Positions 10,701 through 21,304 are shown, numbered from the stretch's first letter. The stretch is DNA of 44,286 bases from Candidatus Caccovicinus merdipullorum (GCA_018715905.1 DVKS01000183.1:1-44286); one strand, 5' to 3'. Numbers and translations are program-made. Notes: generated by a model not told the origin, from the letters alone.

Positions 10701-11501
10701 TTAATATACGACAAAACTGTGGGCCGTCACCACATCCATCCAGTTTTCCGTCTCCAGACGGTCTGTAAAAGTATCCACCGGCTTCATCCCCGGATAAAAG
10801 GACATCTGATAGGCTCTCTTCCAGTCCTTAAATGTTACCTCGTAAACAAAACGCTCCGGCATATTGATCCGGCAGGCGGAAAAATCTTTTCTCAGCGCTT
10901 TCTTTATGCCGCAGCGGATCTGCTGGATCACCGCAGACTTAGGACGGCACACCACGGCAGCTCCTTCTCCCCATTTGGAGGCCGCCGTCTCAATCCCCGG
11001 CACCAGTTCACCGGCCAGACTGCATATCGCCTCATCTCCCGATAAAAACAGCACCGGCACCCCATGACTTGCAGCCGTGTAAGCATTCAGCATAAACTCG
11101 CTCATGTATTTTCCGTTCAGGCGGATATACAGGCTGTTTCCAGTGGATGTATGGCTTACCGGGAACCGGGGATCGCCGGCCGGCGCATGGTACCCGATAA
11201 AGATCACCCCGTCAAAGGAATCGTCAATCCCCCACATCATATTATAGGGATGTCCGCTTTTCCCCCGGATCAGCGTCACATATTCTGGCATCTGGAAGGG
11301 ATCGATATTCGTGGCATCCCCATGACCATCCTTCACCACGATTTCATCGGCCCCCATTTCATGGGCCGCCTCACAGGCCGCCAGAACTTCCTTCGTCATC
11401 TCCTCTGCAAAGGGCCGGTAAATGCTTTCCTGCTTATGGGTTTCCGCCGGAAGCACCAGTCCTGCACAGCCCTCAATATCCGCACTGATAAACAGTTTCA
11501 T
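10701..11501 (-). CDS. dppA: M55 family D-aminopeptidase (DppA-like)
   Basis: MKLFISADIEGCAGLV, VVKDGHGDATNI, FIGYHAPAG, FLSGDEAIC; classic M55. Confidence 0.92.
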   Translation of the reverse strand: MKLFISADIEGCAGLVLPAETHKQESIYRPFAEEMTKEVLAACEAAHEMGADEIVVKDGHGDATNIDPFQMPEYVTLIRGKSGHPYNMMWGIDDSFDGVIFIGYHAPAGDPRFPVSHTSTGNSLYIRLNGKYMSEFMLNAYTAASHGVPVLFLSGDEAICSLAGELVPGIETAASKWGEGAAVVCRPKSAVIQQIRCGIKKALRKDFSACRINMPERFVYEVTFKDWKRAYQMSFYPGMKPVDTFTDRLETENWMDVVTAHSFVVY

Positions 11502-11521
11502 AACGTCTTTTCCTCCAAAAG

Positions 11522-12505
11522 TCAGCCGTTGGTCTTGTCATCATACAGATGGCAGTATACGTAATGATTTTCACTTACCTGGTAGCGCTTGGGCACATCC
11601 GTCACGCAGCACTCCATGCAGTTGGGACAGCGGGTGTGGAATTTGCAGCCGGTAGGCGGATTCAGCGCAGACGGGATGCTTCCCTCCAGGATCACCCGGT
11701 CCTTTTTCGCGGTAGGATCCGGAACGGGAACCGCAGAAAGCAGCGCCTTTGTATAAGGATGAAGAGGATTTCCGTACAGGCTCTTCTTGTCGCCTACTTC
11801 CACAAAATTTCCCAGGTACATAACGCCCACCCGGTCACTGATATGCTCCACCACGCTCAGATCGTGGGCCACGAAAATATAAGTCAGATTAAATTCATGT
11901 TTTAACTGATTCAGAAGATTCAGCACCTGGGCCTGAATGGAAACATCCAGGGCCGAAACCGGCTCATCTGCGATGATCAGCTTGGGCTGTACTGCCAGAG
12001 CCCTGGCGATTCCGATTCTCTGACGCTGTCCGCCGGAAAACTCATGTGGATAGCGGTTGGCATGATAATCATCCAGTCCTACCTTTCTGAGAAGATCCAG
12101 CACTTTCGCCTCCGTCTCTTCCTTTGTCTTTGTCAGCTTGTGGATAATCAGAGGCTCGGCAATGATATCGTAAACCGACATTCTGGGATTCAGCGACGCA
12201 TAGGGGTCCTGAAAGATCATCTGCACCTTTTTTCGGACGGCACGCATCTGCTTATCATTATATCCGGAGATATCTTCTCCGTCCAGGATAATCGTCCCTG
12301 CCGTAGGCTTCTCCAGCTTGCAGACAGCACGGCCAAGTGTGGATTTTCCGCATCCGGACTCTCCAACGATGCCGAAAACCTCCCCTTCCCTGATCTCAAA
12401 GGAAACGCCGTCCACAGCCTTGACATACTCCTTGGTGCCGATCCGTTTCCCGGCCACCGGATAGTAAAGCTTCAGATCCTCTATCTTTAACAGAACATTT
12501 TCCAT
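11522..12505 (-). CDS. oppF: Oligopeptide/dipeptide ABC transporter ATP-binding protein (OppF-type)
   Basis: GESGCGKSTLGR Walker A, FSGGQRQRIGIARAL, LIIADEPVSALD, C-terminal Cys cluster FHTRCPNCMECC; start at [10 protein letters not shown]. Confidence 0.93.
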   Translation of the reverse strand: MENVLLKIEDLKLYYPVAGKRIGTKEYVKAVDGVSFEIREGEVFGIVGESGCGKSTLGRAVCKLEKPTAGTIILDGEDISGYNDKQMRAVRKKVQMIFQDPYASLNPRMSVYDIIAEPLIIHKLTKTKEETEAKVLDLLRKVGLDDYHANRYPHEFSGGQRQRIGIARALAVQPKLIIADEPVSALDVSIQAQVLNLLNQLKHEFNLTYIFVAHDLSVVEHISDRVGVMYLGNFVEVGDKKSLYGNPLHPYTKALLSAVPVPDPTAKKDRVILEGSIPSALNPPTGCKFHTRCPNCMECCVTDVPKRYQVSENHYVYCHLYDDKTNG

Positions 12506-13500
12506 TATTTTTCTCCGCCTCCTTTTTCGCAAAGCCAGCATCTGCAGGTATGTCCGCCGCCCAGGTCAAAAAATCCCGGTTCTTCTTCCCGGCACTTTTC
12601 CATGGCCTGACTGCACCGCGGCGCAAACTTGCAGCCTTTAGGCATGTATTTGGGATTAGGCACATTTCCCGGAATCACTTCCAGCTCATCTGTATCCTCT
12701 CCCAGTTTGGGGATGGAGCCTAAGAGGCCTCTTGTGTAGGGGTGGGACGGATTCGCAAAAAGAGAATATACATCTGCCTTTTCCACTACCCGGCCGCAGT
12801 ACATTACCGCCACCTCATCACAGACTTCTGCCACCACACCCAGATCGTGGGTGATAAACAGAATGGAGGTTCCGATCTCCTTTTTCAGATTATTCATCAG
12901 ATCCAGGATCTGGGCCTGTATGGTCACATCCAGAGCTGTCGTAGGTTCATCGGCAATCAAAATCCTGGGACGACACACAAGAGCCATGGCGATCATGACA
13001 CGCTGACGCTGACCGCCGGAAAGCTGGAAGGGATATTCATACATCATCCGCTCCACTCTGGGAACACCGGTCTTTCGGAGCATGTCCTCCGCTTTCTGCC
13101 AGGCTTCTTTTTTGGAAATTTTTTCATGCTGCAGGATACATTCCGTCAGCTGTTTGCCGATCTTCATAACCGGATTCAGGCTGGTCATAGGCTCCTGGAA
13201 GATCATGGAGATCTGTCCGCCCCTGAGACGGCGCTTCTCTTCTTCGCTGATATGGGCAATATCCTTTCCGTCCAGAAAGATCTGGCCTTCCGTCACCTTT
13301 CCGGTGGTCCCTGTAAGAAGTCCCATAATGGAAAGAGAGGTAACGCTCTTTCCGCTTCCCGACTCGCCTACGATGCCCAGGGTAGAGCCTTCTTTCAGGC
13401 TGAAGTCCACACCGTCCACCGATTTTACCACACCGTCATCCATGAAAAAGCTGGTGTGCAAATTTATTACTTCTAAAACATTTTTCCTCATATCTGCCAT
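12505..13500 (-). CDS. oppD: Oligopeptide/dipeptide ABC transporter ATP-binding protein (OppD-type)
   Basis: [53 protein letters not shown]; start at MADMRKN has a good RBS, 13518 also possible. Confidence 0.93.
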   Translation of the reverse strand: MADMRKNVLEVINLHTSFFMDDGVVKSVDGVDFSLKEGSTLGIVGESGSGKSVTSLSIMGLLTGTTGKVTEGQIFLDGKDIAHISEEEKRRLRGGQISMIFQEPMTSLNPVMKIGKQLTECILQHEKISKKEAWQKAEDMLRKTGVPRVERMMYEYPFQLSGGQRQRVMIAMALVCRPRILIADEPTTALDVTIQAQILDLMNNLKKEIGTSILFITHDLGVVAEVCDEVAVMYCGRVVEKADVYSLFANPSHPYTRGLLGSIPKLGEDTDELEVIPGNVPNPKYMPKGCKFAPRCSQAMEKCREEEPGFFDLGGGHTCRCWLCEKGGGEK

Positions 13501-13517
13501 AGTCGCTTCCCCCTTCA

Positions 13518-14420
13518 TTAATCCGTCAGCTTCGGATCCAGCGCATCCCGCAGTCCATCGCCCAGAATATTAAAGCTTAAAACCGTAAGGAAAATCGCAA
13601 GCCCCGGAAACAGGGTGGCGTGCAGGCTGGTAAGCATGTAATTTCTTCCGTTTGAAAGAAGAAGGCCCCATTCCGGCGTAGGCGGCTGGGCGCCCATACC
13701 AAGGAAGCTTAAGGAAGACGCCGTCAGAATGGAAGAACCTACGGACATGGTAAACTGCACGATAATCTCCGGAACCGCTCCAGGCAGAATATGGCGGAAC
13801 AGAATCCGCGCGTCAGAAGCACCCAGGTTCCTGGCTGCCTGCACGAACACGGAATGTTTCAGTGCCAGAGTCCGGCTTCTTACCAGACGGGCAAACGTAG
13901 GCGTGGAGAATACAGCTACTGCAATAACCACATTTCCGAGTCCGCTTCCCAGAATTGCCACAATGGCAATGGCCAGAATGATTCCCGGGAATGCAAAGAG
14001 CGTATCGCAGATCCGCATGATGACGGAATCCACGAATCCTCCGTAGTAACCGCCCAGAAGTCCTAAAACAGTGCCGCAGATGGCTCCCACCGTAACGGCT
14101 GACAGTCCAACTGCAAGGGAAATCCTCGTTCCGCAGACAATTCTGGAAAACAGATCTCTTCCAAATTCATCGGTTCCGAACCAGTGGGCCATACTGGGCC
14201 CCTGAAGAATCGCCGAATAATCGTATTCATTAATGCCGTAAGGCACAAGATACTCGCCTACCAGAGCGATGATCACCAGAAAAATAATGAAAAACAGGGC
14301 AACGACCGCGTTTTTCTGTCTCTTGAATTTCCGGATCATCTCGGATACGGGAGTTTTGATGTCGGTTCTCTCGTTCATCTCGGCATTGCCGGATGTTTTC
14401 TTTCTTGCCATAGTTCCCAT
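13518..14420 (-). CDS. oppC: Peptide ABC transporter permease (OppC/DppC)
   Basis: [24 protein letters not shown] signature, inner-membrane permease domain. Confidence 0.93.
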   Translation of the reverse strand: MGTMARKKTSGNAEMNERTDIKTPVSEMIRKFKRQKNAVVALFFIIFLVIIALVGEYLVPYGINEYDYSAILQGPSMAHWFGTDEFGRDLFSRIVCGTRISLAVGLSAVTVGAICGTVLGLLGGYYGGFVDSVIMRICDTLFAFPGIILAIAIVAILGSGLGNVVIAVAVFSTPTFARLVRSRTLALKHSVFVQAARNLGASDARILFRHILPGAVPEIIVQFTMSVGSSILTASSLSFLGMGAQPPTPEWGLLLSNGRNYMLTSLHATLFPGLAIFLTVLSFNILGDGLRDALDPKLTD

Positions 14421-14424
14421 CCTC

Positions 14425-15345
14425 CTAAGATAATTTGATTTCCGGATTTAATGCTGCATACAGAATATCCACAATCAGGTTAATTACAATAAACTGCAGA
14501 GAAAAGATCAGAATCAGCGACTGAATCGCCGGATAATCCCGGTAGTTTACCGACTCGATCAACAGCTGCCCCAGTCCCGGATAAGCAAACACCGCTTCCG
14601 TAACCACAGAACCGCCCAGAAGGAATCCAAACTGCAGTCCCACTACGGTAACAACGGAAATCATGGAGTTGCGGAAGGCATGTGCCCATATTACCGTCTT
14701 TTCTTTCAGTCCCTTGGCGCGGGCCGTGCGGATGTAATCTTCCTTCATTACTTCTACGATAGAAGATCTGGTAAAACGGGCAATAATGGCTGCGATACTG
14801 GTTCCCAGGGTAATGGCCGGAAGCACCAGATTCCGCCAGCTGCCTGCACCTGTGGTGGGGAACCATCTTAACTTAACCGAAAACAGCATGATCAGAAGGA
14901 AGCCGATCCAGAAGTTTGGAAGGGAGATTCCCGATACCGCCAGAGTCATTCCTGTGAAGTCCTGCCATTTTCCCCGGTTTTTTCCGGACCATACACCGAG
15001 GATCACGCCTACAATGGTACTCCAGATCAGGCTGGCAATGGTAAGGGCCATGGTGTTCCAGTATCTGGAAGCCACCTCTGTAAGAACCGGGCGGCTGGTG
15101 CGGAGGGAAGTTCCCAGATCCCCCTGCAGAAGGCCCAATATGTATTTTATGTACTGAATATAGATGGGCTGATTCAGTCCCAGCCGCTCTCTTACCGCCT
15201 CTACATCCTGCAGAGTCGCCTGTTCGCCGGCCACAAGACGGGCCGGATCTCCGGGAATCAGGCGAACGAAAAAGAACACAAACGTCACAACGATAATGAG
15301 CGTCGGTATCATTCCCAGAACACGTTTTATGGTATATCTTAACAT
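14425..15345 (-). CDS. oppB: Peptide ABC transporter permease (OppB/DppB)
   Basis: [36 protein letters not shown]-terminus; [18 protein letters not shown] loop. Confidence 0.94.
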   Translation of the reverse strand: MLRYTIKRVLGMIPTLIIVVTFVFFFVRLIPGDPARLVAGEQATLQDVEAVRERLGLNQPIYIQYIKYILGLLQGDLGTSLRTSRPVLTEVASRYWNTMALTIASLIWSTIVGVILGVWSGKNRGKWQDFTGMTLAVSGISLPNFWIGFLLIMLFSVKLRWFPTTGAGSWRNLVLPAITLGTSIAAIIARFTRSSIVEVMKEDYIRTARAKGLKEKTVIWAHAFRNSMISVVTVVGLQFGFLLGGSVVTEAVFAYPGLGQLLIESVNYRDYPAIQSLILIFSLQFIVINLIVDILYAALNPEIKLS

Positions 15346-15364
15346 GTGCCGCTATCTCCTTCCT

Positions 15365-15446
15365 TTGTCATCAGAAGGGCGCTGCAAGCTTTTTGCACCT
15401 TCGGTACGGCTTTCCGCTTGCAGCGCCCCTTTTATGGTCCTTCTGA
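15365..15446 (-). other. Intercistronic hairpin between oppA-type gene and oppB
   Basis: 13-bp stem GGGCGCTGCAAGC...GCTTGCAGCGCCC with an outer CAGAAGG/CCTTCTG pair. Confidence 0.65.
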
Positions 15447-15461
15447 CCATTCTGCTTTTCC

Positions 15462-17135
15462 TTAATTTGTCATCTTCGCATTCTTCATGTTGATTGCGCC
15501 GTCCGGGTAGAGCTTTACATTCTGAATGTTGTTAGCTGTAGCCCAGGTATTGGAATCAACACACAGATTGATAAGCGGGCACTCATCCCAGATCAGATCC
15601 TGTGCCTTTGCATAAGCCTCGCTGCGGATTGCGTCATCTGCGCTTGATAAGCCATCCTGAATGTAGCCTTCCAGCTCTTCATTCTCAAAGTAGCTGATGT
15701 TGTAGCTCATAGGCGGCTCGGACTCGATGGCAAGCAGCGGGCGGATACCCCAGTCTGCATCGCCGGTGGAGGGAGACCAGCCGATGATATAAAACTCGAC
15801 TTCTGCCTCAGATCCGGGAACATCCACATCCTGGATCCTCTCATTTAAGATGGCGCTCTCCATGCCGTTTAACTCCAGGTTAATGCCTACCTCAGCCAGC
15901 TGCTGCTTAAGGAATTCCGCCTGCTTCTGGTTTGCGCTGGTATTGGCATACATTGCAGTCGTTGTAAATCCATCGGGATATCCGGCCTCTGCCAGAAGTT
16001 CTTTTGCCTTTTCTACATTGTACTCTCTTATCTCGTTTGCCTTATGATACTGTACAGCCGGTGCGATCAGAGAATCCGCCTTGGTGGCCAGTCCGTTCTT
16101 TACTACCTGGATGTAGGCATCCTTATCGATGGCGTAATCGATGGCCTGACGCACGCGCTTATCCGTATAGGGTTCCTTCTGGGTATTCAGCATAACAAAC
16201 CGCACTACAAGGCCCTCATCGGTGTAGGAAGTTACGTTGGGATCTGCCTCCAGCACAGCTACGCTCTCGGTAGGAGTGGGCCAGATAATCTGCGCATCGC
16301 CGGACTGCAGCATGGCTACGCGGGTTGCGCTTTCTGTAACAGGACGGAAGGTAATGGTGCGGAATCCTGCATCCGAATCTGCCAGAGCCGTTCCGCCGCA
16401 GATATCGGCATCATAACCCCACCATTCGGTATTTAATTCCAGAGTCAGATGATCGCCCTCGATCCACTCTACGAACTTATACTGGCCGGTTCCCACCGGA
16501 GAGGAAGCACATGCCTCAACGCCGGCTTCAATCTGCTTCGGGCTCATTACCACACAGGCCGGATGAGCCAGGTTGCTGATAAATGCTCCGAAGGGCTCCG
16601 TCAGGTTTATCTTTATAGTGTAATCGTCTACCTTCTCGTAAGTATCCAGTATGTTGCACAGGAAGGTGGTTCTCTTCAGACCAAGAGTCTCATCATCCCA
16701 TTTTGCGAAGTTGGCCAGAGCCGCATCGGCATTCCACGGGGTTCCGTCGGTGAAGCTGATACCTTCCCGAAGAGTAATGGTAAACTCCGTAGCGTCTTCA
16801 TTTGCCTCGTACCCGGTAGCAAGCATCGGATAGATGTTCATCTCATCATCGAAGCCGAACAATCCGTCCATGATCATACGCTGAATACCGCCGGATAACG
16901 TGTCGCTGGTATCCATAGGATCCATGGTGGTAAAATCCACGTTCACTGCGGCTACCACATCCTGCTGCTGGGAAATGGATGCACCTTCTGCAATCTCCGC
17001 CGGCGTCTCTCCGGAAACCGCCGCGCTGTCTGCTGCCGAAGTATCACCAGCAGTGTCCGAACCGGAACATGCAGTCAGTGTGGTCATCGCCGCTGCCATT
17101 AACAAAGCCAAAAGCCTGTACCCTTTTTTCTTCAT
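15462..17135 (-). CDS. oppA: ABC transporter substrate-binding lipoprotein, family 5 (peptide-binding)
   Basis: Lipobox LLMAAAMTTLTACSG; SBP_bac_5-like ITLREGISFTDGTPWNADA and VRQAIDYAIDKDAYI. Confidence 0.93.
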   Translation of the reverse strand: MKKKGYRLLALLMAAAMTTLTACSGSDTAGDTSAADSAAVSGETPAEIAEGASISQQQDVVAAVNVDFTTMDPMDTSDTLSGGIQRMIMDGLFGFDDEMNIYPMLATGYEANEDATEFTITLREGISFTDGTPWNADAALANFAKWDDETLGLKRTTFLCNILDTYEKVDDYTIKINLTEPFGAFISNLAHPACVVMSPKQIEAGVEACASSPVGTGQYKFVEWIEGDHLTLELNTEWWGYDADICGGTALADSDAGFRTITFRPVTESATRVAMLQSGDAQIIWPTPTESVAVLEADPNVTSYTDEGLVVRFVMLNTQKEPYTDKRVRQAIDYAIDKDAYIQVVKNGLATKADSLIAPAVQYHKANEIREYNVEKAKELLAEAGYPDGFTTTAMYANTSANQKQAEFLKQQLAEVGINLELNGMESAILNERIQDVDVPGSEAEVEFYIIGWSPSTGDADWGIRPLLAIESEPPMSYNISYFENEELEGYIQDGLSSADDAIRSEAYAKAQDLIWDECPLINLCVDSNTWATANNIQNVKLYPDGAINMKNAKMTN

Positions 17136-17302
17136 TCTTATCCTCCTTTTTCTTCCGAAATAACAAAAGCAAGGGAATCCTGTCCACTATGCAGGCACCC
17201 TTGCCATTTCCATCATTTTAGCCCAGCTCTTTTGCTTTGTCAAATTAAAGCGCTATCTTAGCACAGCAAAAATTATTTTTTTAAGAATATAAAGTAATCT
17301 GG

Positions 17303-17332
17303 TTGATTATATTCATTCTTTTTTGATATAAT
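17303..17332 (+). promoter_or_regulatory. Sigma-70-type promoter candidate for the divergent regulator
   Basis: TTGATT-N18-TATAAT about 30 bp upstream of the ATG at 17364. Confidence 0.5.
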
Positions 17333-17363
17333 CTTCCTAATAAATAAAAGAGGAGGCCAAACC

Positions 17364-19331
17364 ATGCCGGATTCCCCAAATAAATACAAAGTCTTAATTG
17401 TCTGCATCAATCCCTATATCCGCGTTGAATTTCTTGACTACCTGACCTCGTTTCTAGGCAGCTATATCACATTTGACGCTGCATCTCCTTCTGAATTAAA
17501 GGAACCCAGGCAGCTGGAAGGTTACGGCTGCATCCTTTTTTCCAGCCGGATGGTCCAGACCGCATTTCCCCTTCCAGTTCCCGAAACCATCACACAGCTG
17601 GTCTGCTCCCGGACCTTCAATCATGCCTATCTGGACCAGCTGATCCGGATTCCACCCATGGAGAAAGTTTATGTGGTCAATGATACTCTGGACTCTGCGA
17701 TTGATATTATTGAAGAATTCCGGGAATCGGGACTTTCACAGTATCAGTATATTCCATGGGGTCCGGACTCTTCCAATGCGGACCTTTCCGTCCGCTACGC
17801 CATCACCATCGGAGAGCCACAGCTGGTTCCCAGCCATATCAGCAATGTGATCAATATCGGGAACCGGATCATCGATATCGCCACCATCAACGAACTGTGC
17901 ATGACTTTTCATCTTCCCACCCGGTTAAGCAACCAGATCACCAAAAACTACATCTCCCATATCCTGAAAGTGGTAAAGACCGCCGGAAACAGCTACAGCA
18001 GCTATGTCTTTTCCCAGCAGCTTTTAGACGCCGTAGCTTCCAACCTGCCCTTAAGCATCTGCCTGACGGATGCTTCCGGCCGGATTCTTCTGGCCAATGA
18101 TTCCTTTTCCGCCGACTGGTTTTTCTCTGACACACAGGCGGTGGGCCGGTCCTTTGCATCTTTCCTTCCGGAAGAATCGGCAGCTATCTCATTCCAGGAA
18201 ACTGCAGATTATCGGATTTACAATCAGAAAGGGAACCCCTTCTTTTTAAGCGTAATGGAACTGTTCTTTCCAAACCATGACCCGGTCTGCCTGCTTACCA
18301 GCCGGCCGGCTCCTCCTATGGAAGAAAAGGAATGCGAAAACATAGAAGACAGTACGGCGCTTATTGAGCGGCAGAGAAGCACTTTCCAGAATATCATCAC
18401 TGCTTCAAAACAGTGGAACAGTGTCCTCTCCTATGCCAGACGCCTTGCCCTTTACGATTTCCCCATACTGATCCACGGAGAAAACGGAACCCAGAAAAAG
18501 ATGCTTGCCAACGCCATCCACAAAAGTTCCCGCCGCAGAAACAATGCCATCATTAGTTTAAACCAGATGCTTTCCCTCTCCGGAAACAGTCCCCAGCAGA
18601 TCCTGGAGACCGCAAACCACGGAACCCTCCTGGTGGACAATATCGAATATCTCTCCCTGACACTGCAGGATTTTCTGATCCAGGTGTTCCAAAGCAGCGC
18701 CGACACCTCCATCTTCCTGCCAAGGCATTACGATATCCGGGTGATCGCCACAACTTCGGCGGACCTGTATGAACGGATGGAGCAGGGGCTTTTCCGGCAG
18801 GAACTTTTCTATCTGCTGGGCGGAACCTCCATAGAAACCATCCCCCTGCGGAACCGGCGCGAGGACATTCCGCTGCTTCTGGATCATTTCTTTCAGAATC
18901 TATTCCTCAATCCGGACTTTCAGGCTGCAAACATCCTCTCCGACAGTCTGTATGAATTTATGATGACCTATGATTACCCGGGAAATGTGCAGGAGCTGCA
19001 GAATCTGGCCCAGCATCTGTTTTCCCAGTATGCGGCCCATCCGCTGATCATGGCCCAGCTTCCTTCCTATATCCGAAACCGGATCCCGGCAGCCAAAACC
19101 CGGGAGAGTTCGCTGAAAAAACAGGTGCTGACGATCATCCAGACATCTCCCAAAAGCGGAAGAGCTGCCATACAAAAAGCCCTCGCAGCCTCCGGCACGG
19201 AAATCAGCGACGGAAAGCTGCGGGGGCTCTTAAAGGAACTTGCCGCAGAAAATTTAATTTTTATTCACCGCACAAAAGGCGGCTGTGAAATTACCGAAAC
19301 CGGTGCAGCCCTTCTCTCAGCCGGAAAGTGA
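17364..19331 (+). CDS. PAS + degenerate AAA+ (sigma-54 activator-like) transcriptional regulator
   Basis: 655 aa; PAS-like SICLTDASGRILLANDSF; AAA+ remnants GENGTQKKMLANAIH, NHGTLLVDNIEYL, REDIPLLLDHF, YDYPGNVQELQNL; C-terminal winged-helix-like region. Confidence 0.8.
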   Translation: MPDSPNKYKVLIVCINPYIRVEFLDYLTSFLGSYITFDAASPSELKEPRQLEGYGCILFSSRMVQTAFPLPVPETITQLVCSRTFNHAYLDQLIRIPPMEKVYVVNDTLDSAIDIIEEFRESGLSQYQYIPWGPDSSNADLSVRYAITIGEPQLVPSHISNVINIGNRIIDIATINELCMTFHLPTRLSNQITKNYISHILKVVKTAGNSYSSYVFSQQLLDAVASNLPLSICLTDASGRILLANDSFSADWFFSDTQAVGRSFASFLPEESAAISFQETADYRIYNQKGNPFFLSVMELFFPNHDPVCLLTSRPAPPMEEKECENIEDSTALIERQRSTFQNIITASKQWNSVLSYARRLALYDFPILIHGENGTQKKMLANAIHKSSRRRNNAIISLNQMLSLSGNSPQQILETANHGTLLVDNIEYLSLTLQDFLIQVFQSSADTSIFLPRHYDIRVIATTSADLYERMEQGLFRQELFYLLGGTSIETIPLRNRREDIPLLLDHFFQNLFLNPDFQAANILSDSLYEFMMTYDYPGNVQELQNLAQHLFSQYAAHPLIMAQLPSYIRNRIPAAKTRESSLKKQVLTIIQTSPKSGRAAIQKALAASGTEISDGKLRGLLKELAAENLIFIHRTKGGCEITETGAALLSAGK

Positions 19332-20405
19332 CCCTTCCTGCCTTTCAAGAAGCTCCGGCAGAAATTCCGACAGACTGTAATACATCTCTCCGCCGATTCC
19401 CCGGGTGCTTTCGGCGCAGACCATGGAATTTAAAATCGCTTCATGGGCCGCCTCTGCCGCTGCCTGAAAAGCGGCATTGATGGAGTCTTCCGGGATCATG
19501 GAAAAGGACAGAAGCTTTCCATGGCCGGATGCCGGGATCCGGTTTGCCGTGGTAAATCCGATCATCACTTCCCCGCTTCCGTGGCCTGTATAGGCCCCGG
19601 TGCGGGCGATGCCCACTGCCGTCCTGCGGATGATCCGCTTCAGCTGGCGGCTGGTGACAGGAAGATCCGTGGCAAGAATGGTCATAATGGAGCCCTTGTC
19701 CTCTTCGGCAGTCTCCATCTTCTCTTTCCCCTCTTTCATCTTAAGGATCCTGGGGCCTGCCGCCCTCCCATCCAGAACAAAATCTGCCGTAGCGCCGAAA
19801 TTCGACTGTACCAGAACGCCTATGGTATATTCCTTTCCGTCCAGCGCAATGATCCTGGATGCAGAGCCGATCCCGCCTTTCAGACCGTAGCAGATGGTGC
19901 CTGCGCCGGCTCCCACATCTCCTTCATCAAAATCCTCCCCAGCCAACTCAATGGCCGCAAATACATGCTCCTTTTTTACCGCCCGGTTCTGGATATGGTT
20001 AATGCGGCTGTCATTGCACTCTCCCACCACAGGATTAATGCTTAATGCCGGAATGCCGTCTTTTTCACATTCTTTCAGAACGTACTCTGCCAGGCTGTCC
20101 CAGACGATGCCCACATTCAGGGTATTGGTCAGCGCCACCGGCGTTTCCAGTGTTCCCAGTTCTTCTATCTGGATCAGCCCGGTGCTTTTCCCGAAACCAT
20201 TATGGACGTAGGCCGCTGCCGTATACTTGTTTAAAAAACAGTTGCCGCTGCCCGGAAGGATAACGGTCACCCCGGTATGGCTGTCTTTCTCTTTGATGGT
20301 ACAGTGCCCTACCTTTACACCCGGCACATCGGTGATCTTGTTCCGTTTTCCGGTTTTTATGCGCCCGGTATCAATACCGTAATCACGAATCCTCTTTTTC
20401 TCCAT
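19317..20405 (-). CDS. P1 (S58) family peptidase, L-aminopeptidase/D-esterase (DmpA-like)
   Basis: NKITDVPGVKVGHCTI, GDVGAGAGTICYGLKGGIGSASRI, VLVQSNFGA; start at MEKKRIRDYG. Confidence 0.92.
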   Translation of the reverse strand: MEKKRIRDYGIDTGRIKTGKRNKITDVPGVKVGHCTIKEKDSHTGVTVILPGSGNCFLNKYTAAAYVHNGFGKSTGLIQIEELGTLETPVALTNTLNVGIVWDSLAEYVLKECEKDGIPALSINPVVGECNDSRINHIQNRAVKKEHVFAAIELAGEDFDEGDVGAGAGTICYGLKGGIGSASRIIALDGKEYTIGVLVQSNFGATADFVLDGRAAGPRILKMKEGKEKMETAEEDKGSIMTILATDLPVTSRQLKRIIRRTAVGIARTGAYTGHGSGEVMIGFTTANRIPASGHGKLLSFSMIPEDSINAAFQAAAEAAHEAILNSMVCAESTRGIGGEMYYSLSEFLPELLERQEGSLSG

Positions 20406-20461
20406 GATCGTCTGCTCCCTCCTGCCGGTCATCCCATGGCCGGCCCTGGTCTTTTTCCGAA

Positions 20462-21304
20462 TTATCTGCCGATCTCAGCCAGATAGCAGTCCCGGAGCTT
20501 CTTTACCAGTTCCGGATTCTTCATGCCCACCGGCTTTCCGTCCAGCATCTTAACCCGCATGCTGGGATGACTGGTGCTGGAAATGATGATCTCATCTGCC
20601 TGGGCCATCTCATCCGGCGTAAATGCGCGTTCTTCCACAGGGATCCCCAGCTGGCCGCAGAAGCGGATCATATGTTTCCGCTCCGTACCCGGCAGAACCT
20701 TGTTATCCAGCGGATGGGTAATAAATACACCGTCTTTAATCAATGAAACATTGGAATGAGCTCCCTCGGTCACAAATCCGTCACGGACAAATACCGCCTC
20801 ATCGCAGCCGGCTTCCTTCGCCTGCTGTGCCGCCATAACATTGGGGATCAGATTCACGGTCTTGATATTGCAGTGCAGGAAACGGGTATCGTTAACGGTC
20901 ATGACCCGGTATTCGTCAGACATCTGCACGCCGCTCCAGGGCTTGCTGTATATGTAAAGATTGCTGGGAACGCCGTCGCCCGGGAAGAGATGATTTCTCG
21001 GTGCGGTTCCTCTGGTAATCTGCCAGTACAGAAACTGACAGCTGCTTTCCATCTTTAATACCAGTTCGGAAAGAAGCTTCCCGATCTCTTCTTTCGGCAT
21101 GGGAAGGGCGATCCGCAGCTGCCGGGCACTGCTTTCCATCCTGTCCAGATGGTCCGAAAGGGCATAGATCTTGTAATCAAAAACCATGGCCACCTCATAG
21201 ATGCCGTCGCCAAAATAATACCCTCTGTCATTGGCCGGGATCATCATATCGTTGATGGCCGTAATCCTTCCGTTATAATAAGCCAGATCTTTCATCTTTT
21301 CCAT
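20462..21304 (-). CDS. dat: D-amino acid aminotransferase (PLP class IV)
   Basis: YWQITRGTAPRNHLFP, CNIKTVNLIPNVMAAQQAKEAGCDEAVFVRDGFVTEGAHSNV characteristic of Dat. Confidence 0.87.
   Translation of the reverse strand: MEKMKDLAYYNGRITAINDMMIPANDRGYYFGDGIYEVAMVFDYKIYALSDHLDRMESSARQLRIALPMPKEEIGKLLSELVLKMESSCQFLYWQITRGTAPRNHLFPGDGVPSNLYIYSKPWSGVQMSDEYRVMTVNDTRFLHCNIKTVNLIPNVMAAQQAKEAGCDEAVFVRDGFVTEGAHSNVSLIKDGVFITHPLDNKVLPGTERKHMIRFCGQLGIPVEERAFTPDEMAQADEIIISSTSHPSMRVKMLDGKPVGMKNPELVKKLRDCYLAEIGR

Noticed and set aside
9609-11045. 478-aa plus-strand ORF in the track
   Set aside because: Antisense to the M42 aminopeptidase and DppA genes, which have clear motifs; composition (His/Arg-rich, no domains) is typical of a shadow ORF.
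19317-19331. 15-bp tail-to-tail overlap between the regulator and P1 peptidase genes
   Set aside because: Short convergent overlaps are common; no further evidence for regulation here.
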